The notes beneath the pieces are model-generated. The model was given only the letters and a program-made list of their open reading frames with translations. It was not told the origin of the DNA and did not search any database. A DNA stretch of 64,000 nt from assembly GCA_013339765.2 (NCBI GenBank), contig CM023448.1:26426551-26490550 (forward strand), in the 5' to 3' direction. The stretch comes from Haemaphysalis longicornis (taxonomy: Eukaryota; Arthropoda; Arachnida; Ixodida; Ixodidae). This document shows positions 43,725 to 55,561 of the stretch, piece after piece. The position numbers and the translations under genes are program-made. Positions within the stretch are counted from its first letter, which is position 1, and each line of letters begins with the position of its first letter.

Positions 43725-44170
43725 TTATAAGTGACCCCAAACCTTCCACCGCCGGCGGCGGCGGCGGCGGCGTCCGCAGTCCTCCTCTCCCTAGCAACGG
43801 CGTGGAGCGGAGAGGAGCGTCGGTAGCAACGGCGCGGTGACGTGACTTCACCACGTGACCGCGCTCGCTCCGCCTCCTCGCCGTGGCTGCGCGGGTGCGC
43901 GCCCGCTCCCCGCACCGCTCCTCGCGCCGTGACGTCATGGTATGACGTCACAGCGCGCCTCCTCTTCCAGCAGCTGCCTCGCGCCTCTCTCTCCACCGTG
44001 ACTCACACTCTCCTCTCCCCCTCGCTCGGCTGCAGCTGCCGTGCGCGCTGTCCCTTTCCCCTTGCGCTCGCCTCCTCTCTCAGCCACCTGGCTCGGCGCG
44101 CTCGGCGCGGCGTACCCCCCTATATATGCAGCGATAAACTGCCAGACCTCCGTGGGTCGGCTCGCGCGCG
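43725..44170. promoter_or_regulatory. CpG-rich, promoter-like block
   Basis: The GC content rises sharply against AT-rich neighbours. It holds a (GGC)n run (43751-43772), an E box CACGTG (43852-43857), two CRE palindromes TGACGTCA at 43930-43937 and 43943-43950, and a TATA-like 'tatatatg' at 44121-44128. These would suit a CpG-island promoter, but there is no recognisable downstream coding exon, and a GC-rich repeat could look the same. Confidence 0.35.
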
Positions 44171-44179
44171 CTCACGGGG

Positions 44180-46080
44180 CGAATGCCAACGGATTTTAAC
44201 TTTACTCCCCCTCATAGAACCTATACTAACCAACCATGCCGGATGCTTGGTTGTTTTTTTCACACCCGAACACCGAACCTTTTTTTTTTTTGTTTTTTGT
44301 TGCCTTTGGGTAGTAGAGCTATTTGCTTTCTTTGGTCATGTTTTGGTATCCCAAATTCTCTGATGGGCTTGTTTTCTCTTCGTCTCGATTCTGCTGACTT
44401 TGTAGCAGGATTCTTTGTGGGCCCGGAACACGTTGTTGTAGTAGCTCTACAACAACACTGTCCTATCTCAAAAACGCGTGGCCTCTCTGTTCAGAAGTGG
44501 CTCTGCTTTAAACTTTTCGAAGCTCTAAACGTTTCGAATTTCAGTCATTCACCCCTTGAAGCCTACCCCTGCTAACCTTTAATTATTTTTTCCAGTCCGG
44601 CTAGGTACATCTTGGTGTATGGTAAAATATTCCAGATGTTATGTACATTTGGGTCAACAGATGCAGCACGCGACACTGTTAGTTCGACCGTCGCGAATAA
44701 TCAAGGGTTTTTATTCGCCCTGACAAACGAGAGAGAGAGGTCGTCTGCGCTTCTGGGGTATAAGCTATGAGCGTGACAAGTTGCTGCTCCGCGGTCTTGG
44801 TCAATTTGAGCGGGAAGACCACTATTAAGGCAAAGCTTTTCTACTTTGGGCCAGTGATTTAGTGAAGAATCCGCAAATGACCTGTCCAGCGGAGACATGC
44901 CCCCGGCGACACGCCCCTCGAAGCGCATGGTATGATTCGTCAGGCCCGCTGTTGGCACCAGCGGAAGCCGACAGCGGTCGCAACCACCACTGCGGCCGAG
45001 GCAGCAAACCACCCCAGCAGCATCCCATGCACGCGGTGCTGGGTCTTTTCGGACAAGGTGACTCGTCTCGAGCCCGACGAAGAGAAACGGTGCGTTTGTC
45101 ATGAATGAACGCCGCATTAGCCCCGGTTAACGTGGCGTTCGCCCGTCCTCCTTCTGTGAGCGTTGCACGGAACCGAACTGCTTTGAGACGGCGTCAACCA
45201 TGCAGCTAAAAAAAGGTTAATCTACAGAAACCATGACTCATAAAGATTAAGCGAAGCTTTTGCTCTGTATATCGAAGGTTACCAGACCTAAGCAGCAGTC
45301 ATTTTTTTTGTAAAGTCTTGGCCAGAATGGGCGTTTTGCTTATTCTCAAGGTGAAAGAGAATGCGAACGTCTTTGTTGAGAAAGAAATAGTAGGGATTTA
45401 TGAGAAGGGAATAAACAGATGGTTACGAGGTCGAGGGTGGAACCTGAAGTCTAGGCACCATATGCCACAGTATCTTCCTCTGCAAGTGTACTGATCACCC
45501 GATGATTTTAAGGTACCGAGCTTGCCAAAGCTGGTTAATAGGTTCTGATAGAAGGTGAGCATGTACAATTTTAGCTGTTCCACTTATGAATATCTTCGGA
45601 CATTCCAGGTTACAAGGCAGAGGGTAGGTGCTTCACCGATTGTACAACCCTTTTAGGTGATGTCTGATGTTACGACGAAAATATTTGCGTGCATAGATTG
45701 CAGGTACCTGTGTTGGTTCAACCTCCACAGATTTTGCGATTATTAGGCATTGAGATACGATGTGCCACGGAGAAGGGTTTTGTTTTTAATATTTCCCTGA
45801 AGGAGGGTGCGGTAGCTGTGGTTGCAACGAGCACACTATGCGAGTTGCCGTGTCGCTTGGTCGGTTCCTTGTGCTTTTCAGACCATTCTGTCCAGGTGTC
45901 GAGGTGAATGGCCGTCGCCCGTCGGGGGTCACGGCGTCTTGCAATAAAGCAGGGCTTCTTAAAAAATTAGCAGTGGCTTTGCTAGACTATTCGAGGATAT
46001 ACGTAGCGTGAGCATGGTTCATGTGGCTACTCTTAGGTTTCCTCGTTGTCTGGCATTAGCTGATTACCATGCTTACTGCT
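44180..46080. other. No defensible gene
   Basis: Contains a possible minus-strand polyadenylation signal (AATAAAAA, 44707-44714) at the edge of a GC-rich stretch to 45120, which could be a solo LTR but lacks verifiable ends. A 9-bp stem 'gaacgccgc...gtggcgttc' lies at 45108-45141. Confidence 0.4.
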
Positions 46081-46084
46081 GCTA

Positions 46085-46460
46085 AAACGATTTTTAATCC
46101 AATACAATCCAATTCAATCTAATCCAGTCCAGTCCAGCCCAGTCCGGTCGAGTTCAATACAGCCCAGTCGAGTTACTGCTCCTCGCGCATGTGCAGCACG
46201 ACTCTCCAGGAACCACGCGATACGGCTATCAAGCGGCTCCGGCGCAGCGTCCGACTTGGCTACTGCGCAACGCAGGCAGACAGCTGGGTACGCACCGGCG
46301 CCAGCGCGTCTACCAGGGCTACGACGTCACTACTCTGGAATGCGGAGACAGGCGTATATGCAGACCCATTCTCTGCACACCCATATTCCAATTTGATTGG
46401 ATTTCCAATCCAATCAAATACAATCGGACCTAATTCAATCCAATCCAATCCAATGCTCCT
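46085..46460. repeat. Degenerate AATCC/CCAGT pentanucleotide tracts
   Basis: 46095-46165 is a run of 'ccaattcaatctaatccagtccagtcc'-type repeats; 46385-46455 repeats 'ccaatccaatccaat' and also its reverse complement 'gattggatttcc'. Both strands of the repeat occur in the second tract, which can form short hairpins. Confidence 0.7.
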
Positions 46461-47439
46461 TGCGCTTGCGCAGTACGGCCCTTCAAGGTCCACGAGAAAC
46501 TGCTCCACCTCAGTCACTATAGCTTACGCTACAAAAAACCACCTCCCGTAGTAGGAATAGAATTTGGGTCCCCCTAGTTGCGAAGCAATTGTTGATTCCT
46601 TCCGACGTAGAGGCGCTCATTACTCATATAAAAATTGTTGCCTGTAAACTAACAAAGAAGGTTCACCTCTACAGACGTGGCTACTTCGGGATCCGCGTTT
46701 TTCTCTCAGTTTAAACAAACATTTCGTTCGTACAGGACAAATCAGCGCACTATGCAAGCGCTTCCTTCACGGTACCGATTAACAATACGAAAATTCGGCT
46801 CCGCCCCTGCGGCGTCGGCGGAGGAGAACTGGCCCGGCGGTTATTCCTACTGTGTCCCGGCATGCAATCATCCCTGATGGCACACGGGTGACGAGAGAAA
46901 TGGACCCTACGTAGGTGCCTGCATACGCCGCCCTCTTAAGAGATGCTTTGTAGTTACAGGTCTTGAAAAACCGCGATTTTAAAAAATCACAGACCTCCAA
47001 AACAAGCACAAAATGATATCTTGGAGTTAACTGAATCTGCTTTGGTAGATGAAGACCTGTATGGTAAAATAGCCCAACTACCTAAACAGCTCGAGACACT
47101 GCGAAAAAGGAAGGCACGCGTATCTGATCTCAATAAGTACGGGTTGCAGCGTATTCACTGCAGGTTTCGCAAACCTTGTCTTAATACAGGCCAATGCTAA
47201 AAAGACAACCCCCCCCCCAGTGGACAGTTATTGTGGACAGCCATGTGGACAGTTATCCTTGAAACGCTCTCCTAGCTGACCTAACTTTACGTGCTCGGTT
47301 ATGCGATGGCTAAATGTCCTTCAAGACATGCCTCTGTTTTTCTACAATAAAACTGCAGACGCCTTAAGAACAGATTAGGAGAAATAAAAACCCTAATTTC
47401 CTGCGTCAACTCCATCTGTCGGTGCTCCTTTTAGAGGAG

Positions 47440-49080
47440 TCAAACAAATTATGCCCTCATTTCACCTCATAGGTTGCCATACTCTTCTGTCACGGATGCC
47501 CAGGACAGGTGGAAATATTCATTGTCAGTAGGGTTTCTCAAGCACCAATCGATCTTCAATAATGGTGTAACTAACATCAAAAGCTGGTCGCAGTTTCCAC
47601 GCGGCCAGCCAAAACACCCTCTCCACTTCCATAACAAAACGTACCCACGCACTCCCATACTCGTAGGAGCAGACTTCAAAGACCCTTACTCTTTACTGGG
47701 CTACGAGCAAGATTCAAATATGGGGGTGCAAGTTCATGACATCTTCACGAACATAAAAGTTTTATACTGAACATGCCCAACGCACCTTCCATCTCTTCAA
47801 CTCGGTCTTGTGCTCCTGCCCTTACGAGGTTGCTTGGCCCTGCGAACCCTTCCTGTAATCCGAAAACATATGCTTCGGCAAGCGGTCATTCCCCATTTTT
47901 TAATTGAATGCCACACAATGTTCGCACAAAAACTTCGTCACTTGCTAAAATTGTTCACAGCAACAAGTTGCGCTCTGAGGAACGAGCTTTTTCAGTGACT
48001 GCCGACAACTGTCTTATTTCTACGCTACAGTCCCTACTCATAGAATGTACGATGCATACCACCGTGAATGAGGATCAGTGGAAGCTCCATTTTCAACACC
48101 TTAAACTCTAGCCAGAGCTCCGCAGAGCAGAAATTTTTGCTATCCGCTGCCCGACGCAATTCCACTCTTCCACTACGGCAAACCGTGTCGGGGTACTAGC
48201 GTGACGCAACTAGATGCAGTGGTCCAATCGACGGTGGTATGACTTTTAAGTGGATGGCTGACCTTCTAAGCCATGAAGAGGAGTGCTAGCCTGGCTGACC
48301 CATTCGCTAGCATTCATCTGGCTCTCAACATCAGCCTAGAGGAGTACACGGACAGAGCGGCAGTGACTTTCTGTCCTAACCACAAACAACCTCCGGCTTC
48401 TTCCCGTATGTACAAGGTACTAGACGTTTCCGGTAAAACCGAATCGTTTACGATGGCCGAATTCATAAAAGTGAACTCTTCTCCGGGGTAATATCAAATC
48501 CCGTATGAGCTTTTTAAGAACTTCGATGCGGAAGCCTTTGGAGCTTTACTCCATTCGCTGAATGATGTGTAAGTGAATGGTGTTGTCCTCCCGAGTAGAA
48601 AAACTCTGTGGTAAGGCTTATCCCGAAATGTCGAATAACACGTACGCGAATTAGTGCCACCAAGACCAGTTTCTTCAACGTCTTCAATATTCAAGATATT
48701 TGTGCGAACAGTCGCAACCGGATTATCCTGGTAGTTTGAGCACAACAGCAATAACCATCCCGCTCAGATTGGCTTCAGACTGCGGCTGGGTACAGATGAT
48801 AACCTCTCTACTCTGGTTGACCATAGCTTGCATGTTTCACCCACAGCCACCCTGTGCGGACTGTGGTGCGAAGGAGTATCTCCAATGCCTATGAAAACGT
48901 GGACCACACGACAATACTCAGAAACACAGAGACCTTGGAGGTTGCAGTTCATGTATCCAAAGTGGTGCACTGCTTCCCATGCTCGATGACTCGACCATGG
49001 GAAGAATATTCCTATGCTCGAGTTCTTTTTATGACTCGCAATTTTTATATTTTTCTGCCATCTAGTTAATGGCCTCCCCT
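47440..49080 (+). mobile_element. Degenerate LINE (endonuclease to RT)
   Basis: The frame 47474-47770 ends PILVGADFKDPYSLLGYEQDS then GVQVHDIFTN, the LINE endonuclease GDFNAPH...WGY block with GADFK in place of GDFN. The RT start is at about 48478-48640: SSPG, YELFKNFDAEAFGALLHSLN and GVVLP. A later block reads ISNAYENVDHTTILRNTETL at about 48875-48935 (RT block with the first catalytic Asp expected just before ISNAY but not in frame). Many stops and shifts. Clade uncertain, possibly I-like. Confidence 0.68.
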
Positions 49081-49084
49081 TCTT

Positions 49085-49720
49085 CTAGACCCGTTCTGGA
49101 TATCTAGGTTTTAATCTGGTGCCCGCACGTTCTCAGTTCGTCTCGCATCAAAAAACTAAACGTTGAGGGCAGCCGTATATATTCTACTGATTAATGCGTT
49201 TATTTGGTTTCCTTAGGTGAGGGCACGTTTGCTCTACGGGAAGGTCTGCGATATTAGGCTCATGATAAGACTCTGAGTGAGTGTTTTTTTTCGCCTATTT
49301 CTGCTCCGGTTAACCTTTCCTCTTTTTGGTTGATTGTTTCTATTTTGGAGGTTCAATCGTTTTCTATTATGGCGATTTGTTTCCGGCAATAGGTTTCCGG
49401 TTATCTCCAGTTTGGAGATTTGAAGATCCACTGTGCCGTATGAGTCTAGATCCATTCCAAGCATTCTTACGTGACTGTTCTCTGGGACGACATTTTATTC
49501 ATTATTATTGTTATTGGCGGTGAGGTGTTTCACTGGCGTTCCCTCGTTCTGGCGTGAGCTTATGGACTAGCGCCAGTGTCGTCTGCTACAATTCGCTTGT
49601 GAGGGGCAGAAGTGCCTCTTCTAGAAAACGCCCGTTTTGACGCTTTAGTGCAGTAAAAAGAATGTTTCCAGTAATTCAGTTATTCTAGCCAGCTTCAGAC
49701 ACCTCTGAATAACCTCAATA
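49085..49720. other. No recognisable feature
   Basis: Short frames only; 3' end of the preceding LINE may extend a little into this stretch. Confidence 0.45.
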
Positions 49721-49721
49721 T

Positions 49722-49853
49722 TGCCGCGAACCATACATTGGGTTTGTTTATTTGTGTTTTGCTTTTACCGCCCGGCTGCGCCGGTCTGTGTTATCTCTGC
49801 GCCAAGGGAAGCGCGTGTTCCATTCTTTCTTTCTGTGCCGCATGTGTTATCTG
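49722..49853 (+). mobile_element. Gypsy LTR fragment (5' 132 bp)
   Basis: Starts TGCCGCGAACCATACATTGGG and follows the copy 3 LTR closely to 'gccgcatgtgttatctg', then similarity stops. It is the U3 start only, in plus orientation, without internal sequence nearby. It is closer to copy 3 than to copy 2 by eye (for example 'catacattggg'). Confidence 0.85.
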
Positions 49854-50171
49854 CCAGAAGCCGTAAGCCGACATCATGAAGACGCAGTTCTCAGCGCCGC
49901 CCGCGTGGTAGCCCTCACCGCTAATTTACAAATGGGGCGCGTGGCCCCATCCGTTGTGTGGCAACTAGAAGTCGCGCTGAGACAGAACCCCCGAAATTCA
50001 GAAAAAGTAGTTTGAAGATTGTTGAAAATAAACGCTGCGTACTGGGCGTTGTTTTAGATTCTTTTGGTTCATAAACCATGCTTCATTGATTTCCCACGGA
50101 CTGGCGCTGATAGTTTGCCCCTGTGTTTGATTAGGGACCCATTGCTGCTGCCGGTATATGCTCCCTCGGAA

Positions 50172-50330
50172 TCGCGCCATGGTGGCTAAGTGTAAGGGGT
50201 TGTGTTGATGAGCCAATCTACGCGGGTTTGATTCCCTGACATGGCAGTCACCTTTCTGATGTAAGCAGACAACAACGCCCGTGTCGCGCGATTTCGGCGC
50301 CCTTTGAAGATTCCCGTAATTTAGTCCCTG
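50172..50330 (+). mobile_element. Ruka-like SINE, degenerate
   Basis: 'gccatggtggctaag' is the A-box end of the head and 'gggtttgattccc' (50223-50235) the B box. The body keeps 'aacaacgcccgtgtcgcgcgattt', 'gcgccctttgaagattcccg' and loses the rest. Same family and orientation as at 36.6 kb. Confidence 0.75.
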
Positions 50331-50984
50331 GACATTGGTTGACCTCAAAGCGAAGGCTCTGCTTTCGCATGCGAATAGCGAAAATGAATTCTTGAGGATT
50401 TAACGCATATGTAGTTTGTTGCGATGGCGTGAAGTGATGGCAAGTTTGTAAGTCGTGTCGGCCGAGCATGCTACAACCGAGAGGCCCTAAAACTAACTTC
50501 ACTGCGTAGGTACAGTCCCTGCTTAAAATGGCCATTTTTATGTTTCGTCGGCGTCGCAGTACAGAGTCGTATCTGAAACAATTGACAAAGAGATGCGGAA
50601 ACTTGCAATCGAAACAAATTTGATAACGTTAAGGTTTGCTGATACACCAACACTGGGAAAACAAAAACCAAATGTTACAGGACAGGTAAAAACACATAAA
50701 AATTAGAAGAACAGGGCGTACAATGCACGCATGCATACCCCGAAAATTTCCAGGGATATCGCTGGCGAAACAGCCTAAAATCCCAGACCAGGGTGACCTC
50801 AACCAGAACGAAAGAAAAACCCCAAATTACCCCGAGACTAGGCATGTGGGCATAGCTGCTGCTGCAATCATCCCTGAAGCTGACGCCTAATTAGAGCGAT
50901 CAAAATTTGCATAAAAAATGGTCGCAACATTAAGCTGGATCGGTTATAGAAGCAATGCAGTGGGGAAGACCGTTCCACAATGAT

Positions 50985-52280
50985 ATGATTTGGTTCCAAA
51001 CTATCGACCTATCTCGTTGACTAGTGTTTCTTGCAAGACGGTTCAACACATAATATATACAGCCATGTCTAACCATCTCCAAAACAACAATTTCTTTGTC
51101 GATTACCAACACGGGTTTAGGTCAGGACAATCATGCACCACTCAACTAAAAGAATTTTCGCACGTTTTATTTAAATCTTTCTATAAAGGTGTACAAACGG
51201 ACTGTGTATTGCTTGATTTTCTGAAAGCTTTCTGCAAAGTTTCTCATAGCCTCCTCTTAAACAAACTATATTTTCTTGGCTTACCAAACAATATTCTTTG
51301 CTTGCATCAAAATTATCTTATTGGTAGATCCCAAAAGGTTGTAATTATTGGTGTTAAATCAACAAACGTTCCTGTGTCATCTGTACCGCAAGGGTAGGTA
51401 CTTGGACCACTTTTATTTCTGATTTATATCAATGACATTGGTGCGAGCATAACTTCAAGTATAAGGCTATACGCAGACGACTGCATTCCGTACAGGGAAA
51501 TACAAGGTAATGATGATAGGCTGCCGTTACAAACTGACCTAGACAAAGTCTGTTTTTGGTGCAGCCAGTGGCTCATGTCCAGAAACGTATTTAAATGCAA
51601 ACATATTCAATTTTCCCGGAAACGCAAACCACTCCGAACACAATATAGTCTGAGCAGCGAAGCTATCCCTCATGTAACCCACGCTAAATATCTAGGAGTC
51701 ACACTTTCTTGGGACCTCATGGAATCGACAAATAGATTTAATAACCACAAAGGCAGCCCGCACGCTTAACTTCATTAAAAGAAATTTTAGGCAGGCTCCG
51801 CAGGCTGTAAGGGAACTTCAATGTAGCACAAATATCCGTCCTATTCTCGAAATCGGTTGTACGGTTTGGGACCCCTTCGCTCAAAATCTGAAAGATAGTC
51901 TCGAGGCCATACAGAACCGCGCTGCTCGTTTTGTTACGCAGAGTTATGCATTTCCAAGCCGCATTACCCGGATAAAGGATTCTGTTGGCTGGCTTGCGCT
52001 TGCGTCGCGTCGGGCTATTTTTCTAATGGCTTCTCTAAGAGACGTATACTTCAACCGAACACCACTGAACAAAGATGCTTACCTGGCACGGCCCACATAT
52101 GTCTCCGATCGGCTTGACTACACGCTCAAGATAAGAAAAATACCCACTCGTACAACTGCTTTTATGAACTCATTTTTCCCCGCACAATAAAATCCTGGAA
52201 CCAGCTTTCCCCGCACATCATCCTAGTTGCAAGCGACAATGAATTCCTGGTGGCTTTATGCAGTCATCTTGAATGCTAAA
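50985..52280 (+). pseudogene. LINE RT with intact YADD
   Basis: Frame 50990-51397 reads VPNYRPISLTSVSCKTVQHI, YQHGFRSGQSCTTQLKEF and DFLKAFCKVSHSLLLNKL (DFxKAFDKV with the D replaced by C) and ends PQG followed by TAG at 51395-51397 in the SVPQG.VLGPLLF block. The active site LYADDCIPYR lies at about 51467-51496 and keeps both Asp. Later blocks: KYLGVTLSWDL, then after a shift RAARFVTQSY and, near 52165, NSFFPRTIKSWNQLSP, the ORF2 C-terminus. One or more frameshifts near 51750. Confidence 0.88.
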
Positions 52281-52429
52281 ATTTGAACGCTATTCTTCCT
52301 AGCGTGCATTTGTTTTTACACACTTGTTTTCTTTTATACGTTAGTTAATGCATACGTCTTCTGCATACTTGTGTTACTTTGATTGCTGGGCAGTGTTACT
52401 TTTTATGCTACTTTTCAGGCTGTCATTTG

Positions 52430-52925
52430 TTAATTTTTGTCTGTTATTTGTCTCCCTGTTCCTTGTTATTCTTTGTATTTTTCATTTTATTGGCGCCTTT
52501 CGTGTATGAAAATAGGTTTTTACCCCCCTGCTGTCTACTTTTTGTTTCCCTGTTCCTTGTTATTCTTGAAAGCTTTAACTTTTATGGCATATTTCGTGTG
52601 TGTAAAATGAGTTTTTACCCCCACTGCCTGCTGTTCCTTGTTATTTGTTTCCCTGTTATTCTTTAAAGCTTTCACTTTGTTATCCTTTAAAGCTTTCACT
52701 TTGTTGGCAAATTTTGTGTGTGTAAAATAAGTTTTTACCCGCTACAGTCCGCTATTTGTTTCCCTGTTCCTTGTTATTCTTGAAAGCTTTCACTTTTGTG
52801 CTTTTTACATTCTGTGTGTAAAATGACTATTTGTTTCTATTTGTTCCTTGTTATTCTTGATTCTTGAAGCTTTCAGCTTTCACTTTATTGGCACATTGCG
52901 CGTGTGAAAATGCGTTCTTACCCCC
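52430..52925 (+). repeat. Five degenerate ~85-115-bp tandem repeats in LINE 3' UTR
   Basis: Each unit reads roughly 'tgtttccctgttccttgttattcttgaaagctttcactttt...ggca.at...gtgtgtaaaatgagtttttaccccc'. Starts are near 52440, 52540, 52645, 52755 and 52835. Unit 3 carries an internal duplication of 'ctttaaagctttcactttgtt'. Confidence 0.85.
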
Positions 52926-52979
52926 CTACTGTAATGCGCTCTGGGCGAAATGTAGGTATGTGAATAAATAAACGTGACT

Positions 52980-54130
52980 GCATAGTCAGCGCTGATAAAT
53001 TGAACGCGTGTATTTTGCCCCAGAGGCAAGTGATAATATGGCGTTTGTGTAAGCGTCTGTCGAACCCTTGTTGTACACAGACCCCCTTGCTGTTGCCGAC
53101 CACTTGTTGCTGGTTGTCGACCCGCAGCGGAGCGGGATTGTGGGGAAGTGAAGGATCGCAGATGAACTTTTCCTGTAGCCTACGAGCGCGTAGTGTGGGG
53201 TTAAAAGAACAGGTTTCTTTAGACTTGGAGGAGCAGTTATTTTGCGCACAGGAACCAGATGGTGGCCGCTGGTTAATGGTGTAAGGGCTAGAGCTTAGCT
53301 CTGGCCCACAGCGAGGCCCCACAGCGAGTGCTTTGCGCCACAGGCACACTGGTCAGTCATCAGTTTCAGCCAACGGTTTCAAGGACGGGCCTTGGGTCTA
53401 CTCCTCGAGGTTGGCTTTCAAGTCTCAATGGTGCCTGTCCAACCCTTTTTCCTCAACATTCTCTGTTGCGCAGTTCGGTCGAATCGTTCCGCACGTAACT
53501 CGCTCCTGCTACACGTAATCACAATCATTAGTATTGGCTTATGTTCCAAATAAGTGTCAGAGTTTGGATGTTCCCCACATCGTAAAGGAGAGAGGGATCT
53601 AGTTGGAGCATTTTCCTCTGCCTCGAATTCCGGAAAGGTGCAAGCAAGCGATTTATTAGCGCTTGCTTGGCGCATGTCGAGCACGGAACTGAATCGTCCC
53701 AACGTACCTTGAATGTTAATGTTGGATAAAGGGTAGCGTTAAGGCTATATTCAGGCGCCGACGTAAGCACTTCCTGAGAAGAGTTCTTCAGGCTTCGTAG
53801 AATGCGGAATGCTACACAGAGGTAAATAAAATCTATGTGGATACGTGCGTTCAAGGTCATGCCATTCTCAAAAAATATTCGTTCCACTCGATTGAAAAAC
53901 TAACGGCGTTACTGTCATTTCGCTGAAATGAGGCTGGGTCGTTTTGCTGAGCAAGTGGCCTGCGGTAGTGGCGGCACGCGACTCAATGTTACCTTGTATT
54001 CTCATGCGAACAGGGTGCCACTGAAGAAAGGTCTAATGAACTGCGCGCATAGGCTTTGCTAATGGCGCCAATTGCCTCTGCAATCTTGCTGCTGTTGTCG
54101 AGCAAGGACGCTGTCCATTTTCTTCTTTGA
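52980..54130. other. No recognisable gene
   Basis: Overlapping minus-strand frames (52918-53349, 53418-53702, 53528-53887) have no conserved motif I recognise and mutually conflicting frames. Confidence 0.45.
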
Positions 54131-54131
54131 A

Positions 54132-55559
54132 GAAGTGCTTTTTGAATGCAGAGCATTTATTTAACTCCCGATGTCACCCGTTCTTGGCGTCCGTAGTTGT
54201 CCGCATCGCTCGCCTCGACATGCCCGGCTCAGACGTTTCGCTATCGGCGCGATCAACATTCGATAGCACGCCCAGGCACGTTTCAAGGACACTCTCTCCC
54301 CTCTCTCGGACTCAACGTGCGCCGAGGCTGCCAATTTTACTGCTGACGAGCGCTCTCTCGTCAGCAGTTGCCACAAGTGCAACAACATTAACGTACCGCA
54401 AACTACTTAACGTCGTGCGCCCCCGGAAATGCTCTGCATTTGATCGTGCCCCTCGCGAGGGGGATGTTTCACTGCGTCGCCATGCGAACAGTTTGCCACG
54501 CTTTAGTTTCAGTTCCGTATCTCCCCGCCGCGGCCGTGGAGAGAAGGCGGCCGGCCGCGACTCTCGCCACCGCGGCGCTGCGGTTTCGAGTTGCGCTAGG
54601 AAAGCGAGCGTCGTCTGCTAGCGGGGAGCGGAACGCGTTCCGCTCGGCATCTCCGGTCTTCGCCACTTCTGGCTGCGCACTGCAAAAGAAATAACTTTTT
54701 TTGCGTAAGCACGACGTAAGCAATCAGTCACGTGCTGCACCTATAGCTATGACGACATGCAGTGTAATTTGACGAGTCACTCATAAAAATCGCTACCAAG
54801 GTATCAAATATTCTTGTCAGCCCCAGCTACCGTCTAAATTTTTATAGTACATGTCAAGTGTTTTTATATCTTTCTTGCACAATATTTGATACCTTGGTAG
54901 CGATTTTTATGAGTGACTCGTCAAATTACACTGCATGTCGTCATAGCTATTGGTGCAGCACGTCACTGATTGCTTACGTCGTGCTTACACAAAAAAAGTT
55001 ATTTCTTTTGCAGTGCGCAGCCAGAAGTGGCGAAGACCGGATATGCCGAGCGGAACGCGTTCCGCTCCCCGCTAGCAGACGACGCTCGCTCTTCTAGCGC
55101 AACTCGCAACCGCAGCGCCGCGGTGGCGAGAGTCGCGGCCGGCCGCCTTCTCTCCACGGCCGCGGCGGGGAGATACCGAACTGAAACTAAAGCGTGGCAA
55201 ACTGTTCGCATGGCGACGCAGTGAAACATCCCCTCGCGAGGGGCACGATCAAATGCAGAGCATTTACGGGGGCGCACGACATTAAGAAGTTTGCGTTACG
55301 TTAATGTTGTTGCACTTGTGGCAGCTGCTAACGAGAGAGCGCTCGTCAGCAGTAAAATGGCAGCCTCGGCGCACGTTGAGTCCGAGAGAGGGGAGAGAGT
55401 GTCCTTGAAACGTTGCTGGGCGCGCTATCGAATGTTGATCGCGCCGATAGCGAAACGTCTGAGCCGGGCATGTCGAGGCGAGCGATGCAGACAACTACGG
55501 ACGCCAAGAACGGGTGACATCGTGAGTTAAAGAAATGCTCTGCATTTAAAACACATTTC
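54132..55559. mobile_element. 1.43-kb near-perfect palindrome (long-TIR foldback element)
   Basis: Arms 54132-54812 (681 bp) and 54881-55559 (679 bp) are reverse complements with only scattered differences, around a 68-bp spacer. Both ends begin 'aatgcagagcattt.tttaactc.cgatgtcaccc'. The 15-mer AAATGCAGAGCATTT also recurs within each arm (54427-54441 in reverse, 55251-55265), setting off an outer ~297-bp block. The interior is GC-rich with no credible protein; open frames mirror each other in the two arms. Long TIRs with no transposase suggest a non-autonomous foldback DNA transposon. No clear target duplication. Confidence 0.85.
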
Positions 55560-55561
55560 GG

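Larger units (their letters stand above)
50950..52978 (+). mobile_element. CR1/Jockey-like LINE, RT and 3' end
   Basis: A 5'-truncated copy that begins near the NYRPIS block (50993) and continues through RT, ORF2 C-terminus, a long repeat-filled 3' UTR and a final 'gtgaataaataaac' tail (about 52962-52975). It is the best preserved LINE RT in the window but has an internal stop and frameshifts. Confidence 0.88.

Noticed and set aside
43842..44363. 173-codon plus-strand frame over the CpG-rich block
   Set aside because: Arg/Ala/Ser/Pro-rich low-complexity reading caused by base composition.
44677..45120. Solo LTR on the minus strand (AATAAAAA and a TGTTAG end)
   Set aside because: No matching second end, target duplication or internal element; evidence too thin.
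54127..54621. 164-codon frame in the palindrome arm, with mirror images in the other arm
   Set aside because: The same sequence is open in several frames on both strands because it is GC-rich. The two arms give matching but opposed frames, so there is no reason to choose one.
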